NCBI GenBank assembly: GCA_965248135.1
Contig: CBDFIN010000010.1
Span: 62,001-126,000 of the forward strand
DNA: 64,000 nt
Direction: 5' to 3'
Origin: SZUA-100 sp965248135
GTDB taxonomy: Bacteria > Pseudomonadota > Alphaproteobacteria > Rhizobiales > Rhizobiaceae
Below the pieces are notes generated by a model. The model did not search any database. It was not told where the DNA came from and saw only the letters and a list, made by a program, of their open reading frames with translations. Each line of letters begins with the position of its first letter. Within the stretch, counting starts at the first letter, position 1. A program made the position numbers and the translations under genes. Below, one piece after another: positions 52,102 through 61,320 of this stretch.

Positions 52102-52971
52102 GTGAACAAGGATCCGATTGAACTGTTGAGCGACAAGCTTGACCGGATCGCTGATCTGCTGGAACGCAGTGTTCCAAAAATCGTGCCCGCGACAGATTTT
52201 GACCTGGCCGAGGGGTTTGTCTGGCAGCCGGAATTGAACTGGCTGCAGCCGATTGAGAAAATCAATCGGGTGGACATGAAACTGCTGAAGGGAATAGACC
52301 GCGTCCGCGATATCCTGGTTGAAAACACCATGAAATTCGCCCATGGTCATGCCGCCAACAACGCTCTTTTGTGGGGCGCGCGTGGCATGGGCAAGTCCTC
52401 GCTGATCAAAGCGGTGCACGCCGAAATCGGCCATAAAACTCAACAATCGCCAGTTAAGCTCATTGAAATCCACCGCGAGGAAATCGAGACCTTGCCCACT
52501 TTGATGAACATGCTACGCGGACAACCCCACCGCTTCATTCTGTTTTGTGATGATCTGTCGTTCGACAACGACGATACATCCTACAAATCGCTGAAAGCAG
52601 CGCTTGACGGCGGCGTTGAAGGCAGGCCTGAAAACACAATTTTATATGCCACATCAAATCGCCGTCACCTGCTGCCGCGCGACATGATCGAAAATGAACG
52701 CTCCACGGCCATCACACCGGCTGAAGCGGTGGAGGAGAAAGTCTCATTGTCAGACCGTTTTGGACTGTGGCTCGGCTTTCACAAATGCAGTCAGGATGAA
52801 TATCTCTCGATGGTGCAGGCCTACGTGGAGGATCTCGGGCTGATTATTGATAAAGAGCTCTTGCACCAAAAGGCACTTGAATGGGCCACCACGAGAGGCA
52901 GCCGCTCTGGCCGCGTTGCCTGGCAATTCGTTCAAGACCTTTGCGGCACCATCGCAATGGCCCAAAAATAA
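52102..52971 (+). CDS. DUF815 family ATP-binding protein
   Basis: The protein (289 residues from GTG 52102) is an AAA-like ATPase of the DUF815 family. It has the Walker A segment LLWGARGMGKSSLIKAV, a Walker B-type FILFCDDLSF, and an arginine-finger-like SNRRHLLPRD. I prefer the GTG because AGGAG lies 6 nt upstream; in-frame ATGs at 52078 and 52084 lack such a site. In Hyphomicrobiales this gene is regularly found between yajC and the nlpD/pcm/surE group, as here, on the opposite strand. The function is unknown. Confidence 0.88.
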   Translation: MNKDPIELLSDKLDRIADLLERSVPKIVPATDFDLAEGFVWQPELNWLQPIEKINRVDMKLLKGIDRVRDILVENTMKFAHGHAANNALLWGARGMGKSSLIKAVHAEIGHKTQQSPVKLIEIHREEIETLPTLMNMLRGQPHRFILFCDDLSFDNDDTSYKSLKAALDGGVEGRPENTILYATSNRRHLLPRDMIENERSTAITPAEAVEEKVSLSDRFGLWLGFHKCSQDEYLSMVQAYVEDLGLIIDKELLHQKALEWATTRGSRSGRVAWQFVQDLCGTIAMAQK

Positions 52972-52972
52972 T

Positions 52973-53003
52973 CAGGGTCTGCATCAAGAAGATGCAGACC
53001 CTG
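52973..53003. terminator. Bidirectional hairpin between convergent genes
   Basis: CAGGGTCTGCATC (52973-52985) pairs perfectly with GATGCAGACCCTG (52991-53003) around a 5-nt loop AAGAA, starting just after the DUF815 stop codon. A 13-bp perfect stem between two convergent genes is a strong sign of a bidirectional terminator, although no T-run follows on either side. Confidence 0.75.
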
Positions 53004-53047
53004 CTGGAGATCGTATCAGGCTCGGCCTAATACACTAAACTGTAATC

Positions 53048-54679
53048 CTAGGTTCTCTTCAAGTGTTTCAAAGGATTTACCGGACTGGAATTATGGCGCA
53101 GTTCGAAGTGAATTCTTGGCGTACTTGCACTGCCTGAACGTCCGGATTTGGCAATTGTCTGTCCTCGGCGAACCGTATCACCGCGACTAACCAGATTGCG
53201 GCTGGAATAGGCGTATGCAGATACCCAGCCGCCGGAGTGGCGCACAAGAATCAGTTTGCCGAACTCTTCCAGCTCGCTGCCAGCATAAATTACGGTGCCG
53301 TTTTCGGCCGCTTTGACCGGCGTGCCCACCGGCACCGAGATATCAATTCCGTCATTGGCAGCACCATTGACTTTGCTGCCGAATTTGCTCACCACACGAC
53401 CGCTGGCGGGCCATCGGAAGTTAGAAACCCCGGTCTGCGCTGGCGTATTGGCGTTGACAGAGGCCCTTCGCGCCATTGCAGCGGATTTTTGCGGCGATGT
53501 GTAAGCAAGGGGCTTTGGGCGGCCTTTGGTAATTCTGCGTGAAACCGACTTTGATGACCCGCGTGCAGACGGTGCTGGACCACCGGTGACAATCGGGTCT
53601 ACTTCCTGATCATATTTGGAATTGTTGCGCGCGATCCGGACCGAATTTCCCGAACCGGATGCCGGTATCCTGAGTTTTGTTCCAAGTCGGACAACATCTG
53701 TGTCCATTTCGTTTTCCTGGCGTATAGAGGAGCTGGAAACACCATATCGCTGCGCAATACCGCCAAGCGTATCGCCAGAAACCACCATATGGTATCCAGC
53801 TTTCATGGCTTTAACCCGGCGGGTTTTTACCGGCTTGTTCACGGCGGCCTTCTTTACCGTATTTTTTGCCCGCGGCGTTGGTATTGGCACGGAATGGGAC
53901 ATGATTTGGCCATTGTACCCAAAAGAACTGCGTGAAGCTGTGGTGTCGGGGTTGTTATCTGGCGCGGATATGGCGGCCCTGCGTGAAAAAGTATAAGTGG
54001 GGATCAACACCGTCTGTCCAGCGGTTACACGATCAGCAGAAGCAATGCCATTGACCCGCATGATCTCGCGCGCTGGAACACCGTAACGGCGGGAAAGATT
54101 ATGGAGCGTTTCACCTTTTCTTATGGTAACGCGGGTTCCACCGGCAGCGGTCCATCCACCCTTTTGCTCTCCAACAGGCTTTGAAGTTGCAGCTGTAGTA
54201 TGTTCTGCCCTTTTGACAATTGTTGACTGATTTGACACCCGATCGCCATATTTTCTGACCGATGCGGTTTTTCTGATCACCGTCTCATTGGGTCCTTCAG
54301 GCAGAAGGCTGACCGGATCGGAACGGTTTTCGAGTGGCGATGGAGTTGATCGGTACGCTGGCATGGGACGATTTGTGATCTTTTCGCCAGGATAGGGCTG
54401 TGTGGCTCTGGACATGCGTCGCACGCCGTCTATTCGACTGGAGTTGCTGTTCGTCGAAGCGGTTGTTATTGCATCAATATCGCCTGGATAGGTCTGTGGT
54501 CGCGGCGCCTGTTTGGAGATAATAGAACGCTGATTACCAGTGGGCAGAGATGCCGTTGAAAATGGATCAGTTAGCCTGGAAAAGTCTGAGCTGCATCCTG
54601 CTCCCAGGATAGAAATCGTCGCCAGAATTGTCGTTCCAGATAACAATCGGCCATGCCAACGCAATACATTATTAGTCAT
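53048..54679 (-). CDS. LysM/M23-type murein hydrolase activator (NlpD/DipM-like lipoprotein)
   Basis: The 543-residue protein starts with a lipoprotein signal (lipobox around LGAGC, Cys29) and has two LysM domains (about 182-226, TIRKGETLHNLSRRYGV; about 296-340, MVVSGDTLGGIAQRYGV). It ends with a LytM/M23 domain (about 430-540). The zinc ligands of active M23 peptidases are changed: the first His is Asn in NDGIDIS, YAH becomes YAY, and HLHFE becomes RIHFE. E. coli NlpD shows the first and last of these changes. It is therefore probably an amidase activator in cell division, not a peptidase. It follows pcm on the same strand, as in other alphaproteobacteria. Confidence 0.9.
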   Translation of the reverse strand: MTNNVLRWHGRLLSGTTILATISILGAGCSSDFSRLTDPFSTASLPTGNQRSIISKQAPRPQTYPGDIDAITTASTNSNSSRIDGVRRMSRATQPYPGEKITNRPMPAYRSTPSPLENRSDPVSLLPEGPNETVIRKTASVRKYGDRVSNQSTIVKRAEHTTAATSKPVGEQKGGWTAAGGTRVTIRKGETLHNLSRRYGVPAREIMRVNGIASADRVTAGQTVLIPTYTFSRRAAISAPDNNPDTTASRSSFGYNGQIMSHSVPIPTPRAKNTVKKAAVNKPVKTRRVKAMKAGYHMVVSGDTLGGIAQRYGVSSSSIRQENEMDTDVVRLGTKLRIPASGSGNSVRIARNNSKYDQEVDPIVTGGPAPSARGSSKSVSRRITKGRPKPLAYTSPQKSAAMARRASVNANTPAQTGVSNFRWPASGRVVSKFGSKVNGAANDGIDISVPVGTPVKAAENGTVIYAGSELEEFGKLILVRHSGGWVSAYAYSSRNLVSRGDTVRRGQTIAKSGRSGSASTPRIHFELRHNSSPVNPLKHLKRT

Positions 54680-54775
54680 CGGACTTCCCGCAGAATACTC
54701 GTTACTATGCGGTGATTAGATATTGTTTAGGTTAATTACGGGTTAAAGGCGGCCAACGAACTGGGCCGGTGGCAG

Positions 54776-55447
54776 TTATAATTGCTGGGCAATGCCGGGT
54801 CTTAACGATGACATCCGCACTGGAAATAGGTCCTGGCGGTCAAATCTGCTGCCGATTTTGGTCAACCGCATTAGCATTTGTTCCTCCATCGGTGCACCAA
54901 TGGCAGCAATCATGCTACCACCGGAGGCAAGATGATCGAGATACTGTTTCGGCAATCCGCTAAAACAGCCATTCGCGACGATACGGTCAAACAGCCCGAC
55001 CCCGGAGAGATCGGCACTACCGTCGGCCTGGCGAAAAAGAACAGTATCAATGTTCATGTTCTCCAGGCGCCGTTTGGCCTGGTCCACCAGCGTTTGAAAG
55101 CGATCAAGGGTCACGACCTTTTTAGCCAACCGGGCAATCAGCGCGGTCTGATAGCCAGTTCCAGTACCGATTTCCAACACCGCGTGCGACGGTGCGATAT
55201 TCATCGCATGTACGGTTTGCACCACCTGATCGGTGCCTGTCATGGTCTGTCCACACGCCATGGGATACGACCGCGACAGATAGGGCCGGTCGATATAGCT
55301 GGCGGGCACGAACCGGTCTCTTGGTGAGTTTTCTATTGCCTCAAGCAGTGCCCGATCTTCAATGCCCAGGCTCCGCAATCGCAATAAAAGCGCCATCAGC
55401 TCTTCGTTTCGATGTTCGCGCACTTTGCCTTTTTGGGTCAGCATCAA
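54776..55447 (-). CDS. pcm: Protein-L-isoaspartate O-methyltransferase
   Basis: Pcm (223 residues) repairs isoaspartyl damage in proteins by methylation with S-adenosylmethionine. The family motifs are present: YSRSYPMACGQTMT-type start region, then VLEIGTGTGYQTALIARL for SAM binding and FDRIVANGCFSGLP. Its ATGA start overlaps the surE stop by 4 bp, the classic surE-pcm arrangement, and the NlpD-like gene follows. Confidence 0.95.
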   Translation of the reverse strand: MMLTQKGKVREHRNEELMALLLRLRSLGIEDRALLEAIENSPRDRFVPASYIDRPYLSRSYPMACGQTMTGTDQVVQTVHAMNIAPSHAVLEIGTGTGYQTALIARLAKKVVTLDRFQTLVDQAKRRLENMNIDTVLFRQADGSADLSGVGLFDRIVANGCFSGLPKQYLDHLASGGSMIAAIGAPMEEQMLMRLTKIGSRFDRQDLFPVRMSSLRPGIAQQL

Positions 55448-56211
55448 TCACCGGTTCCGCCGAAACGCTGTTTCATCTCGTCGATGAAGCTATAATCGGT
55501 CAGATCCATTTTCAATGGTGAGATGGTGATCTTGTTGGCATCAATAGCCTGAATATCCGTACCCGGCTGGTGGGAGGGTAATTCTCGCTTAAAACGCATC
55601 CAATAGTAAGGAAAGCTTCGGCCATCGCGTCGTTCTTCGATATGAAGCGAGTGGACAAATTTACCCTGACTGACTATTTCCAGACCGCTAATCTCATCCG
55701 GCTCGCAGCTAGGAAAATTGACATTGATAAATGTTCCCTTGGGAAATTCAAGATCAATCAGTTTAGCCAGCACCTCGGCACCATGGGCCTCGGCGGTCTG
55801 CCATGGCACTTTGCGCTCACCATCAAAATTGTAGGCCTGCGAAAGGGCAATCGATTTGGCGCCAAGCAACATACCCTCCATGGCGCCGGCCACGGTGCCG
55901 GAATAATTGACGAAATCGCCGATATTGAGCCCTGAATTAACGCCGGAAAGAACCAGATCAGGTGGTTCCGGCATTAATTGTCGAATTGCCATGATGACAC
56001 AATCAGTCGGTGTTCCGTCAACGGCAAAACGGCGTTCTCCATAGGACCGCGCCCGTAAAGGGTGATTAAGCGTCATCGCATGGGCGATACCGCTTTGGTC
56101 GGTCTGTGGTGCTACGGTCCACACGTCATCTGAAAGCTGTCGGGCGATGCGTTCGAGCACCGCAAGACCCTCATCATGGATGGAATCGTCGTTGGTTAGC
56201 AAAATACGCAT
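55444..56211 (-). CDS. surE: 5'-nucleotidase SurE
   Basis: SurE (255 residues from the ATG at 56209-56211) is a metal-dependent nucleotide phosphatase. The metal motif MRILLTNDDSIHDEGL (Asp8, Asp9) and VLSGVNSGLNIGDFVNYSGTVAGA-type segments, read in parts, are intact. The longer frame from 56289 would overlap serS and is rejected. It lies 4 bp downstream of serS and overlaps pcm. Confidence 0.96.
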   Translation of the reverse strand: MRILLTNDDSIHDEGLAVLERIARQLSDDVWTVAPQTDQSGIAHAMTLNHPLRARSYGERRFAVDGTPTDCVIMAIRQLMPEPPDLVLSGVNSGLNIGDFVNYSGTVAGAMEGMLLGAKSIALSQAYNFDGERKVPWQTAEAHGAEVLAKLIDLEFPKGTFINVNFPSCEPDEISGLEIVSQGKFVHSLHIEERRDGRSFPYYWMRFKRELPSHQPGTDIQAIDANKITISPLKMDLTDYSFIDEMKQRFGGTGD

Positions 56212-56215
56212 ACCG

Positions 56216-57499
56216 CTATTCCTCCCCACCGACCAACTCCAATTCGCCCATATAGGGCCGAAGCACATTTGGCACGCTAATAGTGCCATCGTTGTTCTGG
56301 TAGTTCTCCATCACTGCAATCAGCGCCCGACCGACAGCGATGCCTGATCCGTTCAAGGTGTGGCAAAAATGTATCTGTTTGTCACCCTCGACCCGATAGC
56401 GAGCATTCATGCGTCTGGCCTGATAATCACCGCAAACCGAGCAGCTGGAAATTTCACGGTAGGCGTTCTGCCCCGGCAACCAGACTTCGATATCATAGGT
56501 TTTGTGGGCAGAACCACCCATGTCGCCAGTGCAAAGCACCATCACCCGGTAATGCAGATCAAGCCGCTTGAGCACCTCTTCGGCACAACCGAGCATACGC
56601 TCAAGCTCGTCTTTGGAGCTTCCTTCATCAGTGACCGACACAAGTTCCACCTTGGCGAACTGGTGCTGGCGCAACATACCGCGGGTGTCACGACCGGCAG
56701 CCCCTGCTTCGGAGCGAAAGCACGGTGTCAGTGCGGTCACCCTGATCGGCAGATCGCTGCCGTTGTGCACGGTTTCGCGGGCCAGATTGGTCAGCGGCAC
56801 CTCGGCCGTCGGAATCAGCCAGTTACCATCCTCGGTGCGATATAGATCTTCGGCAAATTTCGGCAGTTGGCCGGTGCCAAAAACCGCCTGGTCACGCACC
56901 AAAATCGGCGGATTGATTTCGCTGTAACCATGATTTTGGCTATGCAGATCAAGCATGAACTGTCCGAGCGCGCGTTCAAGTCGGGCAAGACCGTTGCGCA
57001 GCACAACAAAACGACTGCCTGAAATTTTGGCAGCGGTCTCAAAATCCATCAGGCCCATGGCCTCGCCAAGTTCAAAATGTTCTTTCGGTTCAAAACCAAG
57101 CTGTGGTTTTTCGCCATGGCGGCGGTACTCGACATTGTCGTCTTCACTAACGCCATCGGGAACATCATCAAACGGCAGGTTCGGCAATTCCGAAAGCGCA
57201 TTGTCGAGCGTGGCGGAAAGACGTTTCTCTTCCTCTTCGCCCCGCTGAACAAAGGATTTGAGCTTGGCAACTTGCGCGATCGCCTCTTGTGCTGCCGCCT
57301 CGTCACCGGTGGCTTTTGCTTTGCCAATTTCGCGTGAAGCCGTATTGCGCGTTTCCTGCGCTTCCTGCAGGCGTGTGATGTGAGCACGCCGCGCGTCATC
57401 AAGTGCGATCAGCCTGGACGATGCGGCTTCACCCCCCCGCCGGCCCAATGCTGCATCAAACGCCTTGGCGTTCTCTCTGATCCATTTAATGTCGAACAT
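56216..57499 (-). CDS. serS: Serine-tRNA ligase
   Basis: SerS (427 residues) is a class II synthetase. It has an N-terminal coiled-coil arm (about residues 30-105) that binds the long variable arm of tRNA-Ser, followed by a catalytic core with RFVVLRNGLARLERAL, TPCFRSEAGAAGRDTRG and ISSCSVCGDYQARR. Length is normal. It follows tatC and precedes surE. Confidence 0.97.
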   Translation of the reverse strand: MFDIKWIRENAKAFDAALGRRGGEAASSRLIALDDARRAHITRLQEAQETRNTASREIGKAKATGDEAAAQEAIAQVAKLKSFVQRGEEEEKRLSATLDNALSELPNLPFDDVPDGVSEDDNVEYRRHGEKPQLGFEPKEHFELGEAMGLMDFETAAKISGSRFVVLRNGLARLERALGQFMLDLHSQNHGYSEINPPILVRDQAVFGTGQLPKFAEDLYRTEDGNWLIPTAEVPLTNLARETVHNGSDLPIRVTALTPCFRSEAGAAGRDTRGMLRQHQFAKVELVSVTDEGSSKDELERMLGCAEEVLKRLDLHYRVMVLCTGDMGGSAHKTYDIEVWLPGQNAYREISSCSVCGDYQARRMNARYRVEGDKQIHFCHTLNGSGIAVGRALIAVMENYQNNDGTISVPNVLRPYMGELELVGGEE

Positions 57500-57533
57500 A
57501 AGTCACCCGAAAATCCGTCACCGGCCCGTTTTT

Positions 57534-58328
57534 TTACGATGCGGCGGACTCGGCTTCCCGTTCCCGCTCCAACCGTTTCTTCTCAATTATTCGAGCCGAA
57601 AATATGGAGAGTTCGTAGAGCAGTATGGTGGGAGTGGCAAGGCCCAACTGGCTGATCGGGTCCGGTGGTGTCAGCACCGCGGCTGCGACAAAAGACAGCA
57701 CCACGGCATATTTGCGCTTTGCTTTCAGACCTTCGGCTGAAACCAGTCCGGCGCGGGCCAACAATGTGATTACCACCGGCAGCTGGAAGACCAGACCAAA
57801 GGCAAATATCAAGGTCATCACCAGGCCGAGATACTCACTGACCTTGGGCAACAGTTCGATAACCGCCCGGCCTTCTGTTGCCGTCTGCTGCATGGAAAGG
57901 AAAAAGCCCATGGCAAGTGGCATGATCAAAAAGAACACCAGGCAGGCGCCAATGACAAACAACACAGGTGTCGCAATGAGAAAAGGCAAAAACGCCTGTC
58001 GTTCATTCTTGTAAAGACCGGGTGCGACAAACTTGTAGATCTGATTGGCGATCACCGGAAAAGAAATAAACAGCGAACCAAACAGGGCGATTTTCAGCTG
58101 GGCAAAGAAATACTCTTGCGGTGCGGTGTATATCAGTTTGATGTTCTGGTCTTCACCTGCCGCTCGTTCAAACGGAATCACCAGGATGTTAAAAATATCG
58201 TTGGCAAAGATGAAACAGATAACAAAGAATATGGCTATCGCGATCAGTGCGCGCACCAATCGCTGCCGCAACTCGATCAAATGTTCGACCAAAGGAGCCG
58301 CCGAATGCTCAATATCACTCTCGCTCAT
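57534..58328 (-). CDS. tatC: Twin-arginine translocase subunit TatC
   Basis: TatC (264 residues) is the six-helix receptor of the Tat pathway, which exports folded proteins. Conserved features are HLIELRQRLVRALIAI at the N-terminus, the first periplasmic loop, and the segment VVLSFVAAAVLTPPDPISQ between helices 4 and 5. It overlaps tatB by 4 bp and is followed by serS. Confidence 0.96.
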   Translation of the reverse strand: MSESDIEHSAAPLVEHLIELRQRLVRALIAIAIFFVICFIFANDIFNILVIPFERAAGEDQNIKLIYTAPQEYFFAQLKIALFGSLFISFPVIANQIYKFVAPGLYKNERQAFLPFLIATPVLFVIGACLVFFLIMPLAMGFFLSMQQTATEGRAVIELLPKVSEYLGLVMTLIFAFGLVFQLPVVITLLARAGLVSAEGLKAKRKYAVVLSFVAAAVLTPPDPISQLGLATPTILLYELSIFSARIIEKKRLEREREAESAAS

Positions 58329-58903
58329 GCGGATTCAGCCTTGGCGGGTTTGGATTTTGCGGCCGATTTCTTAGATGCCGCCTTCTTGGCCGCAGTCTTT
58401 TTTGGTTTTGCAGCAGGCTTTTTCGACGACGCCGGTTTGGATGACGATTTGGTGGCAGCTTTAGCCTTCTCTTTGGCAAGAGCGGCTTTTACGTCCACTT
58501 TTACCGGCTCGTCAATCTTTGGCAGTTTCGATTCATCGAACAGATCGCCAGGATCGAATTTTGACGATTCACCGGCAGTTTCGAGCCCGGATTCAGAACC
58601 TTCGACCGCCTTGTTCAACTCGCGTTTTAAATCCTCTGCGGTGTCTTTTAGCGGGTTGAGATCGTCTTTGATCTTGTTGAGCGGATTCATCGAACGCACA
58701 TCGTCGATAGATTTTTTTACCCCGTCGAGTTCAGCTTCTTTCAGCGCATCGTCAAACTGGCGTTGAAAATCACCCGCCATGGAACGAACTTTTTTGACCG
58801 TCTTGCCGATGGTCCGCAGCATACCCGGCAGGTCCTTTGGACCCACAACAATAATGGCGACCACCGCCACCATCAACATTTCAGTCCAGCCAATATCAAA
58901 CAT
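58325..58903 (-). CDS. tatB: Twin-arginine translocase subunit TatB
   Basis: TatB (192 residues) has the N-terminal helix MFDIGWTEMLMVAVVAIIVV followed by GPKDLPGMLRTIGK and an amphipathic helix. It ends in a long, low-complexity tail rich in Lys, Ala, Ser and Pro, about 60 residues, which is typical of alphaproteobacterial TatB. It overlaps tatC by 4 bp and lies 76 bp after tatA. Confidence 0.95.
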   Translation of the reverse strand: MFDIGWTEMLMVAVVAIIVVGPKDLPGMLRTIGKTVKKVRSMAGDFQRQFDDALKEAELDGVKKSIDDVRSMNPLNKIKDDLNPLKDTAEDLKRELNKAVEGSESGLETAGESSKFDPGDLFDESKLPKIDEPVKVDVKAALAKEKAKAATKSSSKPASSKKPAAKPKKTAAKKAASKKSAAKSKPAKAESA

Positions 58904-58979
58904 GCAAATTACATCGCGAATAGGTGATGGGCGTTAGTTACCAAATCGTTGCCGCACGAGGAACCAAATCAGTGAAGCG

Positions 58980-59204
58980 TCAGCTCGCTTTGGTCTTTTC
59001 TTCGGTGACATCAGACATGGTTTCAGCCGGATTGTTTTCAATCGTCGTTGCCGTATCTTCTTCCTTAAGGCCCTTTTTAAAGGAATTGATGCCCTTGGCG
59101 ACATCGCCCATGAGATCAGAAATCTTACCGCGGCCGAAAAGTAAAACCACTACCACTGCAACGATCACGATTTGCCAAATGCCGATCTGTCCCATAATTT
59201 TCAC
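58980..59204 (-). CDS. tatA: Twin-arginine translocase subunit TatA
   Basis: TatA (74 residues) forms the variable-size Tat channel. It has the short helix IGIWQIVIVAVVVVLLFGRG, the FGRGKI turn, an amphipathic helix with SFKKGLKEED, and an acidic, flexible tail. It heads the tatABC-serS-surE-pcm gene set on the minus strand. Confidence 0.95.
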   Translation of the reverse strand: MKIMGQIGIWQIVIVAVVVVLLFGRGKISDLMGDVAKGINSFKKGLKEEDTATTIENNPAETMSDVTEEKTKAS

Positions 59205-59367
59205 TCCTGAAATTGTCCCGCAGACCCTAAGCCTGCATTTGCAGCACTCTTAGCGCACAAATGTGGTTCACGGCAACATGCCATTCGTCTGATACTTAAT
59301 CACGCAGAAGAACTTATTAAAGTGGCAATTTAATGTAACAGCCGAATTGCTGGCCAATGTTGAACAA

Positions 59368-60507
59368 TTATGCCGAAAACAGGCGGATATCAGCGCCGTC
59401 AGCATAGACAAAAACATCGCACCTGCCCTCAATTGCCTCACTCGACAATTGGCTGGTACGCAACCGCGCCCTTAGCGGTGCATCCACCCCTTGCATTTGC
59501 AATTCAAGCTGATCGACGATGCCCAGAAAACGGCGTGAAATAATTCTCGCCCGCCGGCCTTTTTTCTTTGAAAGCGTGATATTGACATCCGAAAACCGCA
59601 CCGATGCATAAACATTGGTACCATCCGCGAACTTGTTGGCGGGTGCGTCACCCAAAGGTGTCTTCAAAACCTGTCCGCTAACCTTGCCCTTGAAGACATT
59701 AAGTTCGGAGAAAAAACTGTCGGAAAACAGACTGTTGGGGCGGTGATAGATATCCTCACTGCTCCCCTCCTGCACTAATTCGCCTTCTTTCAAAAGCGCA
59801 ATGCGGTCTCCCATGCGTAGCGCTTCCTCGGGGTCGTGAGTGACCATAATGGCCGTCGCGCGGCATTCATGCAATATGGCCAGCGTTTCTTCGCGCACCG
59901 CATCGCGCAAGCGGCTGTCCAGCCCTGAAAAAGGTTCGTCCATCAACAAGATACCGGGGCGGGGCGCCAGCGCACGCGCCAATGCCACACGCTGCTGTTC
60001 GCCGCCGGAAAGCGCATGGGGATATTCGCCGGCAAGATGCCCCAACCCGACCCTTGCAAGCACCTGTCTCGCCTGATGACCAGCCTCGACCGCCGGTAAT
60101 TTGTCCAGCCCAAATTTGACATTTTCGAGAATTGTCATATGTGGAAAAAGAGCAAAATCCTGAAATACCAATCCGATGCCGCGCTTTTCGGGCGGCAAAA
60201 ATGTTGTTTTGCCTGAGATAATGCGCTCATCAAATAAAACGCTGCCGGCGGTTTGTAGTTCGATACCTGCAACGATGCGCAAAAGTGTCGTCTTGCCCGA
60301 GCCGGATGGACCAAGCAAACACATCAATTGCCCCGGCTCGACTGCAAAGGAAATATTTCGCAGAACCGGACCGCCACCAAAACTATGGCTTATATTCTGC
60401 AATGACAGCCGGGAGGCGATCGAAACCGCCGCTGTATTGCGCTTACCCCATTCGGGATAGGCATCATCATCCGCCGGCTGGATTACGGCTTTGTCCTGTA
60501 GCGTCAT
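59368..60507 (-). CDS. ABC transporter ATP-binding protein, Fe3+/polyamine (FbpC/PotA) type
   Basis: The 379-residue ATPase has Walker A LLGPSGSGKTTLLRIVAG, the Q-loop VFQDFALFPHMTILENV, the signature LSGGEQQRVALARALA, Walker B ILLMDEPFSGLD and the switch His in VTHDPEEA. The last 120 residues form an OB-like TOBE domain with an unusual KKKGRRARIISRRFLG stretch. The N-terminal 35 residues are an extension. It best matches iron(III) or related MalK-like importers. No permease or binding protein gene is adjacent. It sits between scpB and tatA, which are direct neighbours in many Hyphomicrobiales. Confidence 0.88.
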   Translation of the reverse strand: MTLQDKAVIQPADDDAYPEWGKRNTAAVSIASRLSLQNISHSFGGGPVLRNISFAVEPGQLMCLLGPSGSGKTTLLRIVAGIELQTAGSVLFDERIISGKTTFLPPEKRGIGLVFQDFALFPHMTILENVKFGLDKLPAVEAGHQARQVLARVGLGHLAGEYPHALSGGEQQRVALARALAPRPGILLMDEPFSGLDSRLRDAVREETLAILHECRATAIMVTHDPEEALRMGDRIALLKEGELVQEGSSEDIYHRPNSLFSDSFFSELNVFKGKVSGQVLKTPLGDAPANKFADGTNVYASVRFSDVNITLSKKKGRRARIISRRFLGIVDQLELQMQGVDAPLRARLRTSQLSSEAIEGRCDVFVYADGADIRLFSA

Positions 60508-60600
60508 TCAGCCTATTTAGCGCGATAGCAAATTATTTCCAGCAGGAATTTTGGAAACTGTTGCCATAATTCGGCTCTCGCGGCTAATTTATAAGGTCTT

Positions 60601-61320
60601 TCAGCCACCAGTTGGCGGCAGCAATCCCAATTCCTCGACATCATCAAGGGTGAACGGATCCTCATCATCGGTCAGTTCTTCGCTATCATTGGGCAATGGC
60701 ACAATGAAATTGGCGGGCAATTGAGACTGCAACAGCCCGGCCCCCTTCAATTCGTCAAGTCCAGGAAGATCCTGCAACTCCTCCAAGCCGAAATGATCGA
60801 GGAAATGATCTGTAGTGCCATAGGTTACCGGTCTTCCAGGTGACCGCCGGCGACCGCGCATGCGAATCCAGTTGGTCTCCAGCAGCACATCAAGAGTGCC
60901 CTTGGAGGTCGCGACACCGCGAATCTCCTCGATTTCCGCCCGTGTTACCGGCTGGTGATAGGCGATAATGGCCAACACCTCCAAAGCGGCACGCGACAGC
61001 TTTCGTTGTTGCACCGCCTCACGCTGTAGCAGAAATGACAGATCTTCAGCGGTTCGAAATGCCCAATTGTCGGCCGATCGCACCAGATTGACACCGCGAC
61101 CGGCATAGGATGCAGCCAGATCCTGCAAAACGGCACGAATATCAACATCGTCCGGCAACCGCTCTGCCAGTATTTTTTCCGAAACCGGTTCACCGGAAGC
61201 AAAAATAATTGCCTCTACCATGCGCATGTGATCGAGCACAAATTTTCTTTGTTCGCGGCTGTCCTGAGGATCCGGAAACAGAACTATCTCGGCCTTGTTG
61301 GTTTCAACCATGATTGACAT
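60601..61320 (-). CDS. scpB: Segregation and condensation protein B
   Basis: ScpB (239 residues) is the winged-helix partner of the SMC-ScpA condensin complex. Two winged-helix domains are visible (about residues 25-110 and 115-195), with the conserved segment LEVLAIIAYHQPVTRAEIEEIRGV. I used the ATG at 61318-61320, which has AGGAG 4 nt upstream and overlaps the scpA stop by 17 bp. The longer frame from 61443 would lie inside scpA. Confidence 0.95.
   Translation of the reverse strand: MSIMVETNKAEIVLFPDPQDSREQRKFVLDHMRMVEAIIFASGEPVSEKILAERLPDDVDIRAVLQDLAASYAGRGVNLVRSADNWAFRTAEDLSFLLQREAVQQRKLSRAALEVLAIIAYHQPVTRAEIEEIRGVATSKGTLDVLLETNWIRMRGRRRSPGRPVTYGTTDHFLDHFGLEELQDLPGLDELKGAGLLQSQLPANFIVPLPNDSEELTDDEDPFTLDDVEELGLLPPTGG

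Noticed and set aside
56212..56289. Longer N-terminus for surE
   Set aside because: It lies in the end of serS; MRILLTNDD is the conserved SurE start.
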